Origin: PALSA-612 sp963776735
GTDB taxonomy: Bacteria > Actinomycetota > Thermoleophilia > Gaiellales > Gaiellaceae
NCBI GenBank assembly: GCA_963776735.1
Contig: CAVZNV010000018.1
Coordinates: forward strand, 124,001 to 188,000
Reading direction: 5' to 3'
DNA length: 64,000 nt
Made by a program: the position numbers and the translations under genes. Within the stretch, counting starts at the first letter, position 1. Each line of letters begins with the position of its first letter. Of this stretch, positions 1 through 7,621 are shown piece after piece. The notes beneath the pieces are model-generated. The model did not search any database. It saw nothing but the letters and a program-made list of their open reading frames with translations, and had not been told where the DNA came from.

Positions 1-151
1 CATGAGCCCGGAGGAGCTGCAGAAGCTCGTGATCACGCTCGAGGAGGAGATGTACCTGGCTGCCGAGGAGCTCCGGTTCGAGTACGCGGCCAAGCTTCGC
101 GACGAGGTCAAGGAGCTCCGCCGCGAGCTCCAGGCCGTGACGGCTGCTTGA
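1..151 (+). CDS. uvrB: UvrB C-terminal fragment (excinuclease ABC subunit B)
   Basis: This is the 3' end of a gene that begins outside the window, read in the frame that opens at base 2 and ending in TGA at 149-151. The residues form the acidic and basic helical UVR motif that closes UvrB (EELRFEYAAKLRDEV followed by KELRRELQ), the segment that contacts UvrC during nucleotide excision repair. UvrC carries a similar motif, but internally rather than at its end, so UvrB is preferred. The partner uvrA lies 17 kb downstream on the same strand. Only about 49 residues are visible. Confidence 0.82.
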   Translation, partial: MSPEELQKLVITLEEEMYLAAEELRFEYAAKLRDEVKELRRELQAVTAA

Positions 152-194
152 GCCGCTCAGCGACTTTTGGCACAGGCTGCTAGCGTCACCCGCC

Positions 195-749
195 GTGCGC
201 GCCCGGCGGCCGTGGAACCTCGTTCTCGTCGGTGTCCTCATCGTGCTGGTTGCCTTGCTCGTGTCTGGGTACGCGTGGGCCGACAGCTATCAACCCCTGA
301 CCGCAGGGAGCTACGGGCTCTTCCCGGCCGGATCCGTGACGGGGCGGAACGGGGAGACCTCGATCACGTTTCGAGCCGGCGCGCCGTTCGCGCTCGGCTT
401 CAGCGTGCGAAACCAGGGTGGTTTCACCGTTCGCGTCGTGGGTGTTCCGCTGGTCGGAGCAACGCCCTTCTCGACGCGACTCCTCGTGTCGAAGCCACTC
501 GAGCACCCTCGGGCCGTTCCGGGGCCGACGGCTCCCTTCCGGCCGTTCGACCTCGGGCCCGGGGAGGAACGGATGCTGATTCTGCGCGGTTGGTTCGCAA
601 GTTGCTTCACCACCGGGGCCGGCACGGTGGCCGAGTTCACCGACCTGCCGGTTCGGTTTCAGTTCTTGTGGCGGGCGCAAACGATCTCTGTACCGCTGTC
701 CAGCCCGCTGGTGATCCGGTTTCCCGCCGGCCCGCGCTGCGCCGGCTAG
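195..749 (+). CDS. Hypothetical membrane-anchored or secreted protein
   Basis: A 184-residue protein of unknown function. It has a basic N-terminus (RARRPW) followed by one hydrophobic segment at about residues 9-28, so it is either anchored in the membrane or exported. The rest looks beta-rich (SITFRAGAPFALGFSVRN, then FPAGPRCAG at the end) and recalls small extracytoplasmic immunoglobulin-like or DUF4352-like folds, but I do not recognise a family. The GTG start at 195 is chosen because a TAGCGT hexamer sits 8 bases upstream (181-186), the leaderless pattern repeated in this window. It follows uvrB by 43 bases. Confidence 0.6.
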   Translation: MRARRPWNLVLVGVLIVLVALLVSGYAWADSYQPLTAGSYGLFPAGSVTGRNGETSITFRAGAPFALGFSVRNQGGFTVRVVGVPLVGATPFSTRLLVSKPLEHPRAVPGPTAPFRPFDLGPGEERMLILRGWFASCFTTGAGTVAEFTDLPVRFQFLWRAQTISVPLSSPLVIRFPAGPRCAG

Positions 750-781
750 CTCGCCCGGCACGTCGCGGCTAGGTTTCCGGC

Positions 782-1057
782 ATGTGCCGAAACATCAAGA
801 CGCTCCACAACTTCGAGCCGCCCGCGACCGAGGACGAGGTTCGCGCAGCGGCGCTCCAGTACGTGCGGAAGATCAGCGGCGCGACGAAGCCGTCCAAGGC
901 CAACGAGGAAGCGTTCGCGCGGGCCGTCGACGAGGTCACGGCCGCGTCCGAGCGGCTGCTCGCCGCGCTTGTGACGCACGCGCCCCCGCGCGACCGCGAG
1001 GTCGAGGCCGAGCGCGCCCGCGAGCGGGCGCGGAAGCGCTTCCCGACCGCGGCCTAG
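782..1057 (+). CDS. DUF2277 family protein
   Basis: A 91-residue protein beginning MCRNIKTLHNFEPPAT, the diagnostic opening of the DUF2277 family, followed by the conserved EVRAAALQYVRKISGATKPSKAN stretch (split here as EVRAAALQYVRKISG and ATKPSKAN). Family members are small cytoplasmic proteins of unknown role, about 85-95 residues long, so this copy is full length. The charged C-terminus (RARERARKRF) is helical. Start: TAGGTT at 770-775 lies 6 bases before the ATG and no ribosome binding site is seen, suggesting a leaderless transcript. A strong hairpin follows the stop. Confidence 0.85.
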   Translation: MCRNIKTLHNFEPPATEDEVRAAALQYVRKISGATKPSKANEEAFARAVDEVTAASERLLAALVTHAPPRDREVEAERARERARKRFPTAA

Positions 1058-1062
1058 AAACG

Positions 1063-1093
1063 CCGGCGGCCCGCTTTTCGAGCGGGCCGCCGG
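1063..1093. terminator. Bidirectional hairpin terminator
   Basis: A perfect 13-base-pair inverted repeat (CCGGCGGCCCGCT and AGCGGGCCGCCGG) with a 5-base loop lies between the end of the DUF2277 gene and the end of the convergent MMPL gene. It has no long T tract, so it would work as a GC-rich I-shaped terminator serving both strands. Confidence 0.7.
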
Positions 1094-1114
1094 TTCACGC
1101 CGGGGTTCCGCGGA

Positions 1115-3271
1115 CTACGCCGGGTCGGTCGCCGGCTTGGGCGCCGTGGACGGCTCGTCGCGGACGAAGAGCGCACGGCGCGTCCAGTGCGGCATCCACC
1201 AGTTCCACTCGCCGAGCAGCTTCATCAGCGCCGGGACGAGCAGCGCCCTGATCACCGTCGCGTCGAAGATGATCCCCGCCGCGAGACCGATCGCGAACAG
1301 CTTGATCTCGTAGCCGGGACTCGACGAGAGCACGAGGAACGCGAACATCAGGATCAGCGCCGCGCTCGTCACGAGCTTGCCGGTGCGGGACAGGCCGAGC
1401 TCGATCGCCTTGTCCGTGGAGCCGGTCTCGTCGTAGGCCTCGCGCATTCGGCTGAGCATGAAGACCTCGTAGTCCATCGAGAGACCGAACAGGAAGGCGA
1501 AGATCATCAGCGGGATCCAGGCCGTGATCGCCTGCGTGGCGCTGATGCCCCAGAGCGACGAGCCGTGGCCCTCCTGGAAGATGAAGACCACGATCCCGAA
1601 CGCCGCCGTCAGCGACAGCAGATTCAGCAGCACGGCCTTGATCGCCAGGACGATCGAGCGGAACGCTCTCGTCAGCAGGATCAGCGTCAGGATCATCACG
1701 AACGCCAGGACGTAGGGGAAGCTCCCGTAGAGCGTGTCCTTGAACGCGCGGTCGACCGCCGCGACGCCGGTCAGCGTGCCGTTCGTGCCCTTGAGCGCCG
1801 CGTTCGTGCGGTCCATGATCCCGTCGATCCCCGGCGCGGAGCCGTCGAGCGCGGCGAACGCCTCGACCAGCGAGTCCGGGCCGTGCTGCCAACGCCCGCC
1901 CGGCGCGCTCGCGCCGACGATGCCGGGCACCTTCCTGAGCTTCGCCGCGATCGCCTGGGCGTTGCCGTTGTTCTCGACCAGCACGTTCAGCGGCTTCATC
2001 ACGCCCGGGCTGATCCCGGCGGCTGCGAGCTGGCCCCGGCCGGCGATCGCCGAGCCCTTGCCCGGGAAGTTCTGCAGCTGCGCCTCGTTCGGGTTCAGCT
2101 GCACCCCGTACGAGACCAGCACGCCGACGATCGCGAGCCCGGCGAGCGCGACCGGCCACGGCCGGCGGATGACGAAGCGCGACCAACGGCCCCACATGCC
2201 GTCCTCGGGGTGGCCGCGGTCGACGAGCCGCTTCGGCATCACGCGGACACTGTTGATCTTCTCGCCCATGACGGCCAGCATCGCGGGCAACAGCGTGATC
2301 GCGGCGAGCACGGCCACGAGGGGGATCAGCATGCCGCCGAGGCCGATCGACCGGATGAACGGCAGCGGCAGGATCAGCATCGAGAGGAGCCCGACAGCCA
2401 CCGTCGTCCCGGACACGATCACCGAGCGCCCTGCGTGCGTCATCGTCTCGACGATCGCCGAGTTGACGTCGCTGCCTTCCCGCAGCTCGTCGCGGAAGCG
2501 GAAGATCATCAGCAGCGCGTAGTCGATGCCGACGCCGAGTCCGACGAGGGCGATCAGGAACTGGACGATGATCGACACGTCCGTGATGTAGGTCAGGCCG
2601 AGGACCAGCGTGAACGTGTTCAGGATCGCCGCGATCGCGACGACCACCGGCATCAGCACCGCCGGCAGCGTGCCGAACACGAACAGCAGGATGATCAGGG
2701 CGCCGATGCCGCCGATCGTGGCCTCGAGCAGCACGCTCGAGGTACCTCCGCCACCGTTCGTCGACGCCTCTTCGAGCGGGTCGTGGCCGGTGACGTTCAG
2801 CTTGACGCTTGCGGGCAGACCCGCGGCCGCGGCCTTCCGGATCTTCTTGGCGCCGCTCGTCCCGTTGAACTTCGGGTTGCCGGGCGGGTAGATCTCGAGG
2901 AAGGTCGTGTGCCGGTTCTGCGAGACGTACATCGAGTTGTGCGTGGAGAAGTACGAGCTCGTCAGCGAGCCCGGTACCTTCGACACCGCGCGCGCGAACG
3001 CCGCCTTGATCGCGAGGCTCTTTGTTGCGTCGCCGTCCGTGGTGGCGACGACGACGACCGGTGGTTTCACGCCGACGTCGAAGGTGTGCAGCGTGCGCTG
3101 GCTCGCCTCGTAGGCGGACTTGCCGGGGATCGAGAAGCTCTGGTACCAGCGGCTCGACAGCTTTCCGGCCGAGATGCCGCCGATCACGGTCAGCACGATC
3201 CACGCCGCGATCACCCAGCGGCGGCGGCGAGTCGTGAAACGCGCGAGACGTGCGAGAAGTCCTGATTCCAT
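1115..3271 (-). CDS. MMPL family transporter (RND superfamily exporter)
   Basis: A 718-residue integral membrane protein of the MMPL family, which uses the proton gradient to move lipids, drugs or other hydrophobic molecules out of the cell. It has the expected double architecture: one membrane helix near residue 18, a large extracytoplasmic loop (KLSSRWYQSF onward), a bundle of helices at about residues 180-345, a second loop and a second bundle at about 520-690. The signatures GIDYALLMIFRFR and GLSMDYEVFMLSRMRE carry the paired acidic residues of the proton relay. It is divergent from a MarR gene with a palindrome between them, so repression by that regulator is likely. The frame is intact. 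Confidence 0.9.
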   Translation of the reverse strand: MESGLLARLARFTTRRRRWVIAAWIVLTVIGGISAGKLSSRWYQSFSIPGKSAYEASQRTLHTFDVGVKPPVVVVATTDGDATKSLAIKAAFARAVSKVPGSLTSSYFSTHNSMYVSQNRHTTFLEIYPPGNPKFNGTSGAKKIRKAAAAGLPASVKLNVTGHDPLEEASTNGGGGTSSVLLEATIGGIGALIILLFVFGTLPAVLMPVVVAIAAILNTFTLVLGLTYITDVSIIVQFLIALVGLGVGIDYALLMIFRFRDELREGSDVNSAIVETMTHAGRSVIVSGTTVAVGLLSMLILPLPFIRSIGLGGMLIPLVAVLAAITLLPAMLAVMGEKINSVRVMPKRLVDRGHPEDGMWGRWSRFVIRRPWPVALAGLAIVGVLVSYGVQLNPNEAQLQNFPGKGSAIAGRGQLAAAGISPGVMKPLNVLVENNGNAQAIAAKLRKVPGIVGASAPGGRWQHGPDSLVEAFAALDGSAPGIDGIMDRTNAALKGTNGTLTGVAAVDRAFKDTLYGSFPYVLAFVMILTLILLTRAFRSIVLAIKAVLLNLLSLTAAFGIVVFIFQEGHGSSLWGISATQAITAWIPLMIFAFLFGLSMDYEVFMLSRMREAYDETGSTDKAIELGLSRTGKLVTSAALILMFAFLVLSSSPGYEIKLFAIGLAAGIIFDATVIRALLVPALMKLLGEWNWWMPHWTRRALFVRDEPSTAPKPATDPA

Positions 3272-3418
3272 CGTTCGATCCCCCTTTGCTTCCTTTTCCC
3301 GTCGGACCGGGATGCCTTCGGAATTTCATCGGAAGCCTGCCTCTCACATGCCTCCGCGTCAGTGGAGCGACCCCGAATCCAGAGGTACGGCCAGCCGCAC
3401 CAGCTCGTCATCTGCGTG

Positions 3419-3446
3419 CTGTTCAGAATGATTCATATCAGAACAG
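3419..3446. promoter_or_regulatory. Candidate MarR operator between MMPL and marR genes
   Basis: A 28-base imperfect palindrome with outer arms CTGTTC and GAACAG and an inner core around ATGATTCAT. It lies 17 bases upstream of the marR ATG and about 150 bases upstream of the divergent MMPL gene. Its AT-rich core stands out in this GC-rich DNA. The position and symmetry fit a MarR dimer site that controls its own gene and possibly the exporter. Confidence 0.6.
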
Positions 3447-3462
3447 TTCAGACCGGGATAGA

Positions 3463-3960
3463 ATGACACACATGGGCAAAGCCGCCGAGACAGAACCGTT
3501 TCGCGCAGTCGCCTTCAACCTCTCGGCGCTCGGCTACGCCGTGTCCAAGCAGTTCACGCGCATCCTCGAGCCGTTCGAGCTGCATCCCCGCGAGTTTGCC
3601 GTCCTTCGGGCCGTCAGCGTGCAGGAGGGCCAGACCCAGCAGGCGCTCGGAGACCGGCTCCAGATTCCCCGCAGCCGCATGGTGTCGATCCTGGACGAGC
3701 TCGAGGCCCGCTCGTTCATCGAGCGTCGGCCGAATCCGGCCGACCGGCGCGTCCGGGAGATCCACCTCACCGACGCGGGCCGGAGCGTGCTCGAGCAGGC
3801 GTTCGAGCAGGCCGTCGCCTACGAGCGGGACGTCGTCGAGCCGCTCACGGAAGCCGAGCAGGCGCAGCTCCTCGGCTTCCTCGATCGCTTGTCGGCCGGT
3901 CTCGGCGTCGGCGACGGCGCCCACCCGGCGCTCCGCGAGCACGAGGACGAGCCCCACTAG
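3463..3960 (+). CDS. MarR family transcriptional regulator
   Basis: A 165-residue winged-helix repressor. The N-terminal helix, the recognition region (QTQQALGDRLQIPRSRMVSI, then LDELEARSFIERR) and the beta-wing (RRPNPADRRVREIHLTDAG) match MarR proteins, which dimerise and release DNA when a small ligand binds. Length is normal. The ATG at 3463 is chosen because the long upstream extension of the open frame runs through the operator; an ATG at 3472 is the alternative. Its stop overlaps the stop of the convergent WYL gene in a CTAG. Likely targets are itself and the divergent MMPL exporter. Confidence 0.88.
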   Translation: MTHMGKAAETEPFRAVAFNLSALGYAVSKQFTRILEPFELHPREFAVLRAVSVQEGQTQQALGDRLQIPRSRMVSILDELEARSFIERRPNPADRRVREIHLTDAGRSVLEQAFEQAVAYERDVVEPLTEAEQAQLLGFLDRLSAGLGVGDGAHPALREHEDEPH

Positions 3961-4907
3961 GCTGCTGCGCCGAGCCGCGCGGCAAGCTCGCGCACGCTCG
4001 CGCGCAGCTCGTCGGGCGCGACGACCGAGAAGTCGCAGTCGAGCCCGGCCAGCTTCCGGGCCGTCCAGTCGAGCGAGCTGACCCGCATCCGCAACAGCGT
4101 CTTGTCGTCGCGGTCGATCAGCTCGGCCAGTGTGGGCGGAAGCCGCTGCACCGCCTGGTCGAACGGAAGCGAGAGCAGCACCTCCACCTCGAAGCGCCAC
4201 GGCACACGGGCGAGCGCGCGCCCGATGTGCGCGACGACGTCGAAGCCGTCCGGCGGCGCGACCGCCCGCCCGTCGCCGACGACGGCGCCGTGCATGCGGT
4301 CGATCCGGAACGTCCGCATGTCGTCGCGCACGTGGTCGAACGCGGCGAGATACCAGCGGCCGTGGTGGATGACGAGCCCGAAGGGGCTCAGCTCCCGCTG
4401 CGTCTCCGCGCCCTCGAACGACCGGTAGCCGGCGCGGACGCGGCGGCGCCGGCGCACGGCGTCGGCGAGCAGCAGCACGGTCGATCCGGCGACCGGCGCA
4501 CCGGTTGTCGGCGGCGAGGTGAACTCGAGCGTCGACTCGAGCGCCTCGACCTGGCGCCGAAGCGCATCGGGGAGGACGCGATGGATCTTCGCGGCGGCCC
4601 CGTCGACGGGCTGCGAGGCGGTGTCGAGCCCGAGGTGTCGTGCGGCGACGAGCCCGAGGGCGACGACCACCGCCTCGTCGTCGGTCAGCATCAGCGGCGG
4701 CAGGCGGTACCCCGGCCGGATGCGATAGCCGCCGCCGACCCCGCGCTGGCCCTCCACCGGGATGCCGAGTGCCTGCAGCGCCGAGATGTAGCGCCGAACA
4801 GTTCGCCGGTCGATCCCCAGCCTGTCCGCAATCTCCTGCCCCGTCGCGAGCGGCTGCGTCTGCAGCAGCTCGAGGAGCTCGAGCAGCCGTGAGGTCGGGG
4901 CGACCAC
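3957..4907 (-). CDS. WYL domain transcriptional regulator (YafY-like, HTH-11)
   Basis: A 316-residue regulator. Residues about 5-60 form a DeoR-type winged helix (GQEIADRLGIDRRTVRRYI, then GIPVEGQRGVGGGYRI), and the middle and C-terminal parts carry the WYL ligand-sensing fold, visible as SPFGLVIHHGRWYLAAFD. This two-part layout is typical of actinobacterial YafY-like regulators. It is divergent from a two-gene operon of small proteins starting at 4997 and shares an intergenic palindrome with it, so control of that operon is the obvious inference. Length and frame are intact. Confidence 0.88.
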   Translation of the reverse strand: MVAPTSRLLELLELLQTQPLATGQEIADRLGIDRRTVRRYISALQALGIPVEGQRGVGGGYRIRPGYRLPPLMLTDDEAVVVALGLVAARHLGLDTASQPVDGAAAKIHRVLPDALRRQVEALESTLEFTSPPTTGAPVAGSTVLLLADAVRRRRRVRAGYRSFEGAETQRELSPFGLVIHHGRWYLAAFDHVRDDMRTFRIDRMHGAVVGDGRAVAPPDGFDVVAHIGRALARVPWRFEVEVLLSLPFDQAVQRLPPTLAELIDRDDKTLLRMRVSSLDWTARKLAGLDCDFSVVAPDELRASVRELAARLGAAA

Positions 4908-4930
4908 GCACCGAAGTCAAGCACAGATAG

Positions 4931-4947
4931 AGGGCAGAATCCGCCCT
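4931..4947. promoter_or_regulatory. Candidate operator for the WYL regulator
   Basis: A 17-base near-palindrome (AGGGCAGAATCCGCCCT, two mismatched pairs) sits in the divergent promoter region between the WYL gene (start 4907) and the gene at 4997. A TAGCGT hexamer follows at 4968 as a possible -10 for the rightward operon. Assignment to the WYL protein rests on position only. Confidence 0.4.
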
Positions 4948-4996
4948 ATTTCCCCGCTAGCGTCCCGTCCATCGAGACGACGACGAGGAGGCGGAC

Positions 4997-5491
4997 GTGA
5001 GCCAGACGGCGATCGCGACGGGGACGGCGAGGGATTTCGACTTCTGGATGGGCCGGTGGAAGGGGCACAACCGGCACCTGCGTGAGCGTCTCGCCGGCTG
5101 CGACGTCTGGGACGAGTTCGAGTCGAAGGTCATCGCCCGCTCGATCCTCGGCGGCGCCGGCAACGAGGACGTCATGCTCACGGACTGGAACGGCGGCTTC
5201 ATCGGCATGTCGTTCCGCTTCTTCGACCCGGAGACGAAGCTCTGGTCGATCTACTGGGCCGACAGTCGCCGCCCGGGCAAGCTCGACCCGCCGGTCGTCG
5301 GTCGCTTCGACGACGACGTCGGGATCTTCGAGGGGCCCGACGAGTTCGAGGGCAGGCCGATCCTCGTCCGCTACGTCTGGTCCGGCGTGACCACCGCCGC
5401 GCCGCGGTGGGAGCAGGCGTTCTCGGACGACGGCGGCGAGACGTGGGAGACGAACTTCACGATGGACTTCACGCGGGACGAGGACGAATGA
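4997..5491 (+). CDS. DUF1579-like lipocalin-fold protein
   Basis: A 164-residue soluble protein without signal peptide. The opening DFDFWMGRWKGHNRH, the central DWNGGFIGMSFRFFDPETKLWSIYW and the closing WEQAFSDDGGETWETNFTMDF read as successive beta strands with aromatic spacing, as in DUF1579 and related small lipocalin-like proteins that may bind a hydrophobic ligand. The exact substrate is unknown. A good ribosome binding site (GAGGAGG) precedes the GTG start. The next gene starts within its stop codon (ATGA), so the two are translationally coupled and probably controlled by the divergent WYL regulator. Confidence 0.6.
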   Translation: MSQTAIATGTARDFDFWMGRWKGHNRHLRERLAGCDVWDEFESKVIARSILGGAGNEDVMLTDWNGGFIGMSFRFFDPETKLWSIYWADSRRPGKLDPPVVGRFDDDVGIFEGPDEFEGRPILVRYVWSGVTTAAPRWEQAFSDDGGETWETNFTMDFTRDEDE

Positions 5492-5985
5492 GCGCCGTCG
5501 TCGAGCGCGGCGGGCACGTGCGCGCCGACTACGAGCACGTCGCGAAGGTCGCTCACCCTGGGCCGATGCTCGTCGTCGACGACACGACCCTCAAGTGGTA
5601 CGAGATCGCGCCCGCGGTGGCGCCGGTGCCCGCAGGCGTGCGCGAGCTCGCATACGACGCGGTGTGCCGCGGCTTCCGGACAGGTGAGCTCGACCTCGAC
5701 GGCGACCTCGGCTTCGTCGTCCTCCACCGCTGCGGGCAGAGCTTCTACTTCCTGCTCGTGTTGACGTGGCGGAACGACAACGAGCTCTGGGAGACGGTCT
5801 GGGCGAAGGACGGCGGCGAGTTCGAGCGGTGGCCGACCGACGGCCCGCACCGGCCGACGTTCTGCGTGTGGGAGCTCGGCGCGGTTTGCCACGAGCAGCG
5901 AGCGTGGAGCCGGTATCTCCGCTCGCAGCGGGATGCGGAAGCGCGGAAGGCGTACCTGCTGGACAGCTACGACGGCGAGGTCTGA
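5488..5985 (+). CDS. Hypothetical protein, second gene of the WYL-linked operon
   Basis: A 165-residue soluble protein, overlapping the previous stop by four bases (ATGA). Visible features are a Trp- and Cys-containing beta-rich core (LGFVVLHRCGQSFYFLLVLTW) followed by WETVWAKDGGEFERWPT and a C-terminal amphipathic helix (WSRYLRSQRDAEARKAYL). I do not recognise the family. Context suggests a shared function with the upstream lipocalin-like protein. The frame is intact and the length plausible. Confidence 0.6.
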   Translation: MSAVVERGGHVRADYEHVAKVAHPGPMLVVDDTTLKWYEIAPAVAPVPAGVRELAYDAVCRGFRTGELDLDGDLGFVVLHRCGQSFYFLLVLTWRNDNELWETVWAKDGGEFERWPTDGPHRPTFCVWELGAVCHEQRAWSRYLRSQRDAEARKAYLLDSYDGEV

Positions 5986-6044
5986 GCCGCGGGATAGGGA
6001 GCTCCACCGAAGACGACCGCGCTGCGGCGACGTACCGTCGGAGC

Positions 6045-6206
6045 ATGATTCGCCGGCTCGGAGGGCTCGCCGTGATCGTGGTCGCCGCGGCCGTCTACGA
6101 CCAGGTTCAGATCGAGCCGGCCGGTTTGTACTACGCGTACTCGAACAAGGCGGGCGGCCACGTCGTCTTCGTGCCCTGGAAGACCCTGCAGCAGAAGCTG
6201 CACTGA
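6045..6206 (+). CDS. Small single-pass membrane protein
   Basis: A 53-residue product starting MIRRLGGLAVIVVAAAVYDQ: a short basic stretch and one hydrophobic segment, then a polar tail (LYYAYSNKAGGHVVFVPWKT). The start is supported by TACCGT at 6033-6038, 6 bases before the ATG, with no ribosome binding site. Function unknown. It could be a small membrane peptide or a spurious frame; the hydrophobic-plus-aromatic composition argues for a real product. Confidence 0.4.
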   Translation: MIRRLGGLAVIVVAAAVYDQVQIEPAGLYYAYSNKAGGHVVFVPWKTLQQKLH

Positions 6207-6351
6207 TCCCCCGGCCCTGCCTCGACGGGCGGCTCGCCCTGTCCCGAGCAGCCGCGGCGGCCCCGGGGGTCTTAGAATTGTGAAAGTTGCTTTTTTCAGC
6301 TTTCTCCCTCTCACGCACTCCCCTCACTCATCTTCACTCTATCTTTTTGCG
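6207..6351. other. Intergenic stretch with a pyrimidine-rich tract
   Basis: Between two convergent genes. It opens with a weak hairpin around 6223-6246 (GACGGGCG with CGCCCTGTC), which may terminate transcription. From about 6288 to 6345 the plus strand is almost purely C and T with T runs, far lower in GC than its surroundings. No gene is visible in it. Confidence 0.5.
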
Positions 6352-7166
6352 TCAGGCGGGCGGTTCGGGACGCGGCTGTCGCCGCGGGAACCGGCGTTCG
6401 GCGATGCGGGTGAACGCCTCGCCGTCGAAGGCCAGCGTCTCGATCGCGATCTCGTGCTCGTCCGCGTCGACGACGTGCAGGCCGCGCGCCTCGCCGCGCC
6501 GGTGCGGGCGCGGCTGCCCGATGCCGGGCGCGATCGCCGCGACGACCGACTCGTCCGGCCCGAGCCCGACCTCGAACTCGCGCCGCTCGCTCGCCGCCGA
6601 CTGGTGGATGTGACCGGACAGGACCAGTTCCGCCCCTTCGCCGACAAGCGCCGCCAGCGCCTGCCCGCGCCGCACCAGCGGGCGCTTGCGCGACCTCCAC
6701 GGCGCGCCGGTCAGGTGATGGTGCAGGCAGGCGACGCGCAATGCGCCGGGCGCCGCAGCGCGGAGCCGCGCGGCCGCCCGCTCGAGAGCCTCGGCGCCCA
6801 GTCCGCCCGACTGGTGCCGCCACGGCCGGGCCGAGTTCAGCCCGACGACGTGCAACTCGTCTGCTTCGAACACCGGCTCCGTCGTCCCCCAGTGGCGCTC
6901 GAACTCGGCCCACGGCCGCGTGAACCGTGCAGGCACCGTGTAAGGGACATCGTGGTTCCCCGGCACTGCGAGGACGGCAACCCCGAGCCCCTGGCAGCGT
7001 CGCCGCCCGCTCGTGCTGGTCTGCCCGCCCGCGGTGCGTCAGGTCTCCCGTGACGAGGACGAGCTGGGCCGAGCCGAGCCACGAGCTCGCCGAGCGCCGG
7101 CCCGAGCGACCGGTCGTCGCCGGCTCCGACATGAAGGTCTGAGAGGTGGACAAGCCGGATTGGCAC
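6352..7166 (-). CDS. Calcineurin-like metallophosphoesterase (two frameshifts)
   Basis: A protein of about 270 residues in three frames. The start carries the first metal motif (LVHLSDLHVGA), the next frame gives LVLVTGDLTHRG, and the last frame continues VPGNHDVPY, then CLHHHLTG and SGHIHQSA. These are the ordered motifs D-x-H, GD, GNHD, H and GHxH that bind the two metal ions of calcineurin-like phosphoesterases, closest to the Icc/CpdA type of cyclic-nucleotide phosphodiesterase. Substrate is not certain. Shifts fall near 7080 and 6985. All catalytic motifs survive, so base errors are more likely than decay. Confidence 0.75.
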
Positions 7167-7195
7167 GACCGGGCCACGCTATACACTCAAATCGA

Positions 7196-7528
7196 ATGAC
7201 CGAGCCGACCGAGCTCTTCGACGATCTCTACCTCGGCCTGCGCGCGGGCGGCGCGATCCGCAAGCGCCGCAGGGGCGAGTCGCTCACCTCCGAGGAAGAG
7301 GCAGCGCTCACACGCTGGCAGCGGCTCTCCCAGTGGCGTAAGACGATCGCGATCGGCGCCTTCGCCGTCGGCACCTTCGGCCTCGGCTTCACGCTCGGCG
7401 GCATCGTCTTCAGCAGCGCGGAAAACGCGAAGCCGTCTAGCGGGCGTCTCATCTTGTCCCACTCGCGACGGGCGAAGTACGCGCTCAGCCCCGCGAGCGG
7501 GAGCGTTCCGAAGATCGAGTACCAGTAA
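7196..7528 (+). CDS. Small single-helix membrane protein
   Basis: A cytoplasmic N-terminus (ELFDDLYLGLRAGGAIRKRRR, split here as ELFDDLYLGLRAGG and AIRKRRR) leads to a charged helix and then one strong hydrophobic segment (IAIGAFAVGTFGLGFTLGG). The 3' end overlaps a convergent gene; one extra A near 7422 would end the protein at a TAG about 30 bases after the membrane segment, so the annotated tail is doubtful. TACACT at 7182-7187 lies 8 bases before the ATG. Function unknown. Confidence 0.5.
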   Translation: MTEPTELFDDLYLGLRAGGAIRKRRRGESLTSEEEAALTRWQRLSQWRKTIAIGAFAVGTFGLGFTLGGIVFSSAENAKPSSGRLILSHSRRAKYALSPASGSVPKIEYQ

Positions 7529-7611
7529 CCCGCGGCAAGCAGCAGGATCGCGACCGCGACCTCGATCGTCCCGGCGACCACCCAGTAGACGAAGCCCGCC
7601 GACCAGCGCAC
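7228..7611 (-). CDS. Small two-helix membrane protein downstream of the MprF-like gene
   Basis: The N-terminal half (MRWSAGFVYWVVAGTIEVAV, then LLLAAGYWYSIFGTLPLAGLS and ARREWDKMRR) is a clear pair of membrane segments with a basic cytoplasmic end. It starts 10 bases after the stop of the MprF-like gene on the same strand, which supports an operon. The C-terminal half overlaps the opposite-strand gene at 7196-7528 and looks like its shadow, so the true end is probably near 7430. Function unknown. Confidence 0.45.
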   Translation of the reverse strand: MRWSAGFVYWVVAGTIEVAVAILLLAAGYWYSIFGTLPLAGLSAYFARREWDKMRRPLDGFAFSALLKTMPPSVKPRPKVPTAKAPIAIVLRHWESRCQRVSAASSSEVSDSPLRRLRIAPPARRPR

Positions 7612-7621
7612 GGCGAGGACG

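Noticed and set aside
1187..3265. A 692-codon open frame on the plus strand
   Set aside because: It lies fully opposite the MMPL transporter and is made of charged, low-complexity runs (Arg, Asp, Gln, Glu), typical of an antisense shadow in GC-rich DNA.
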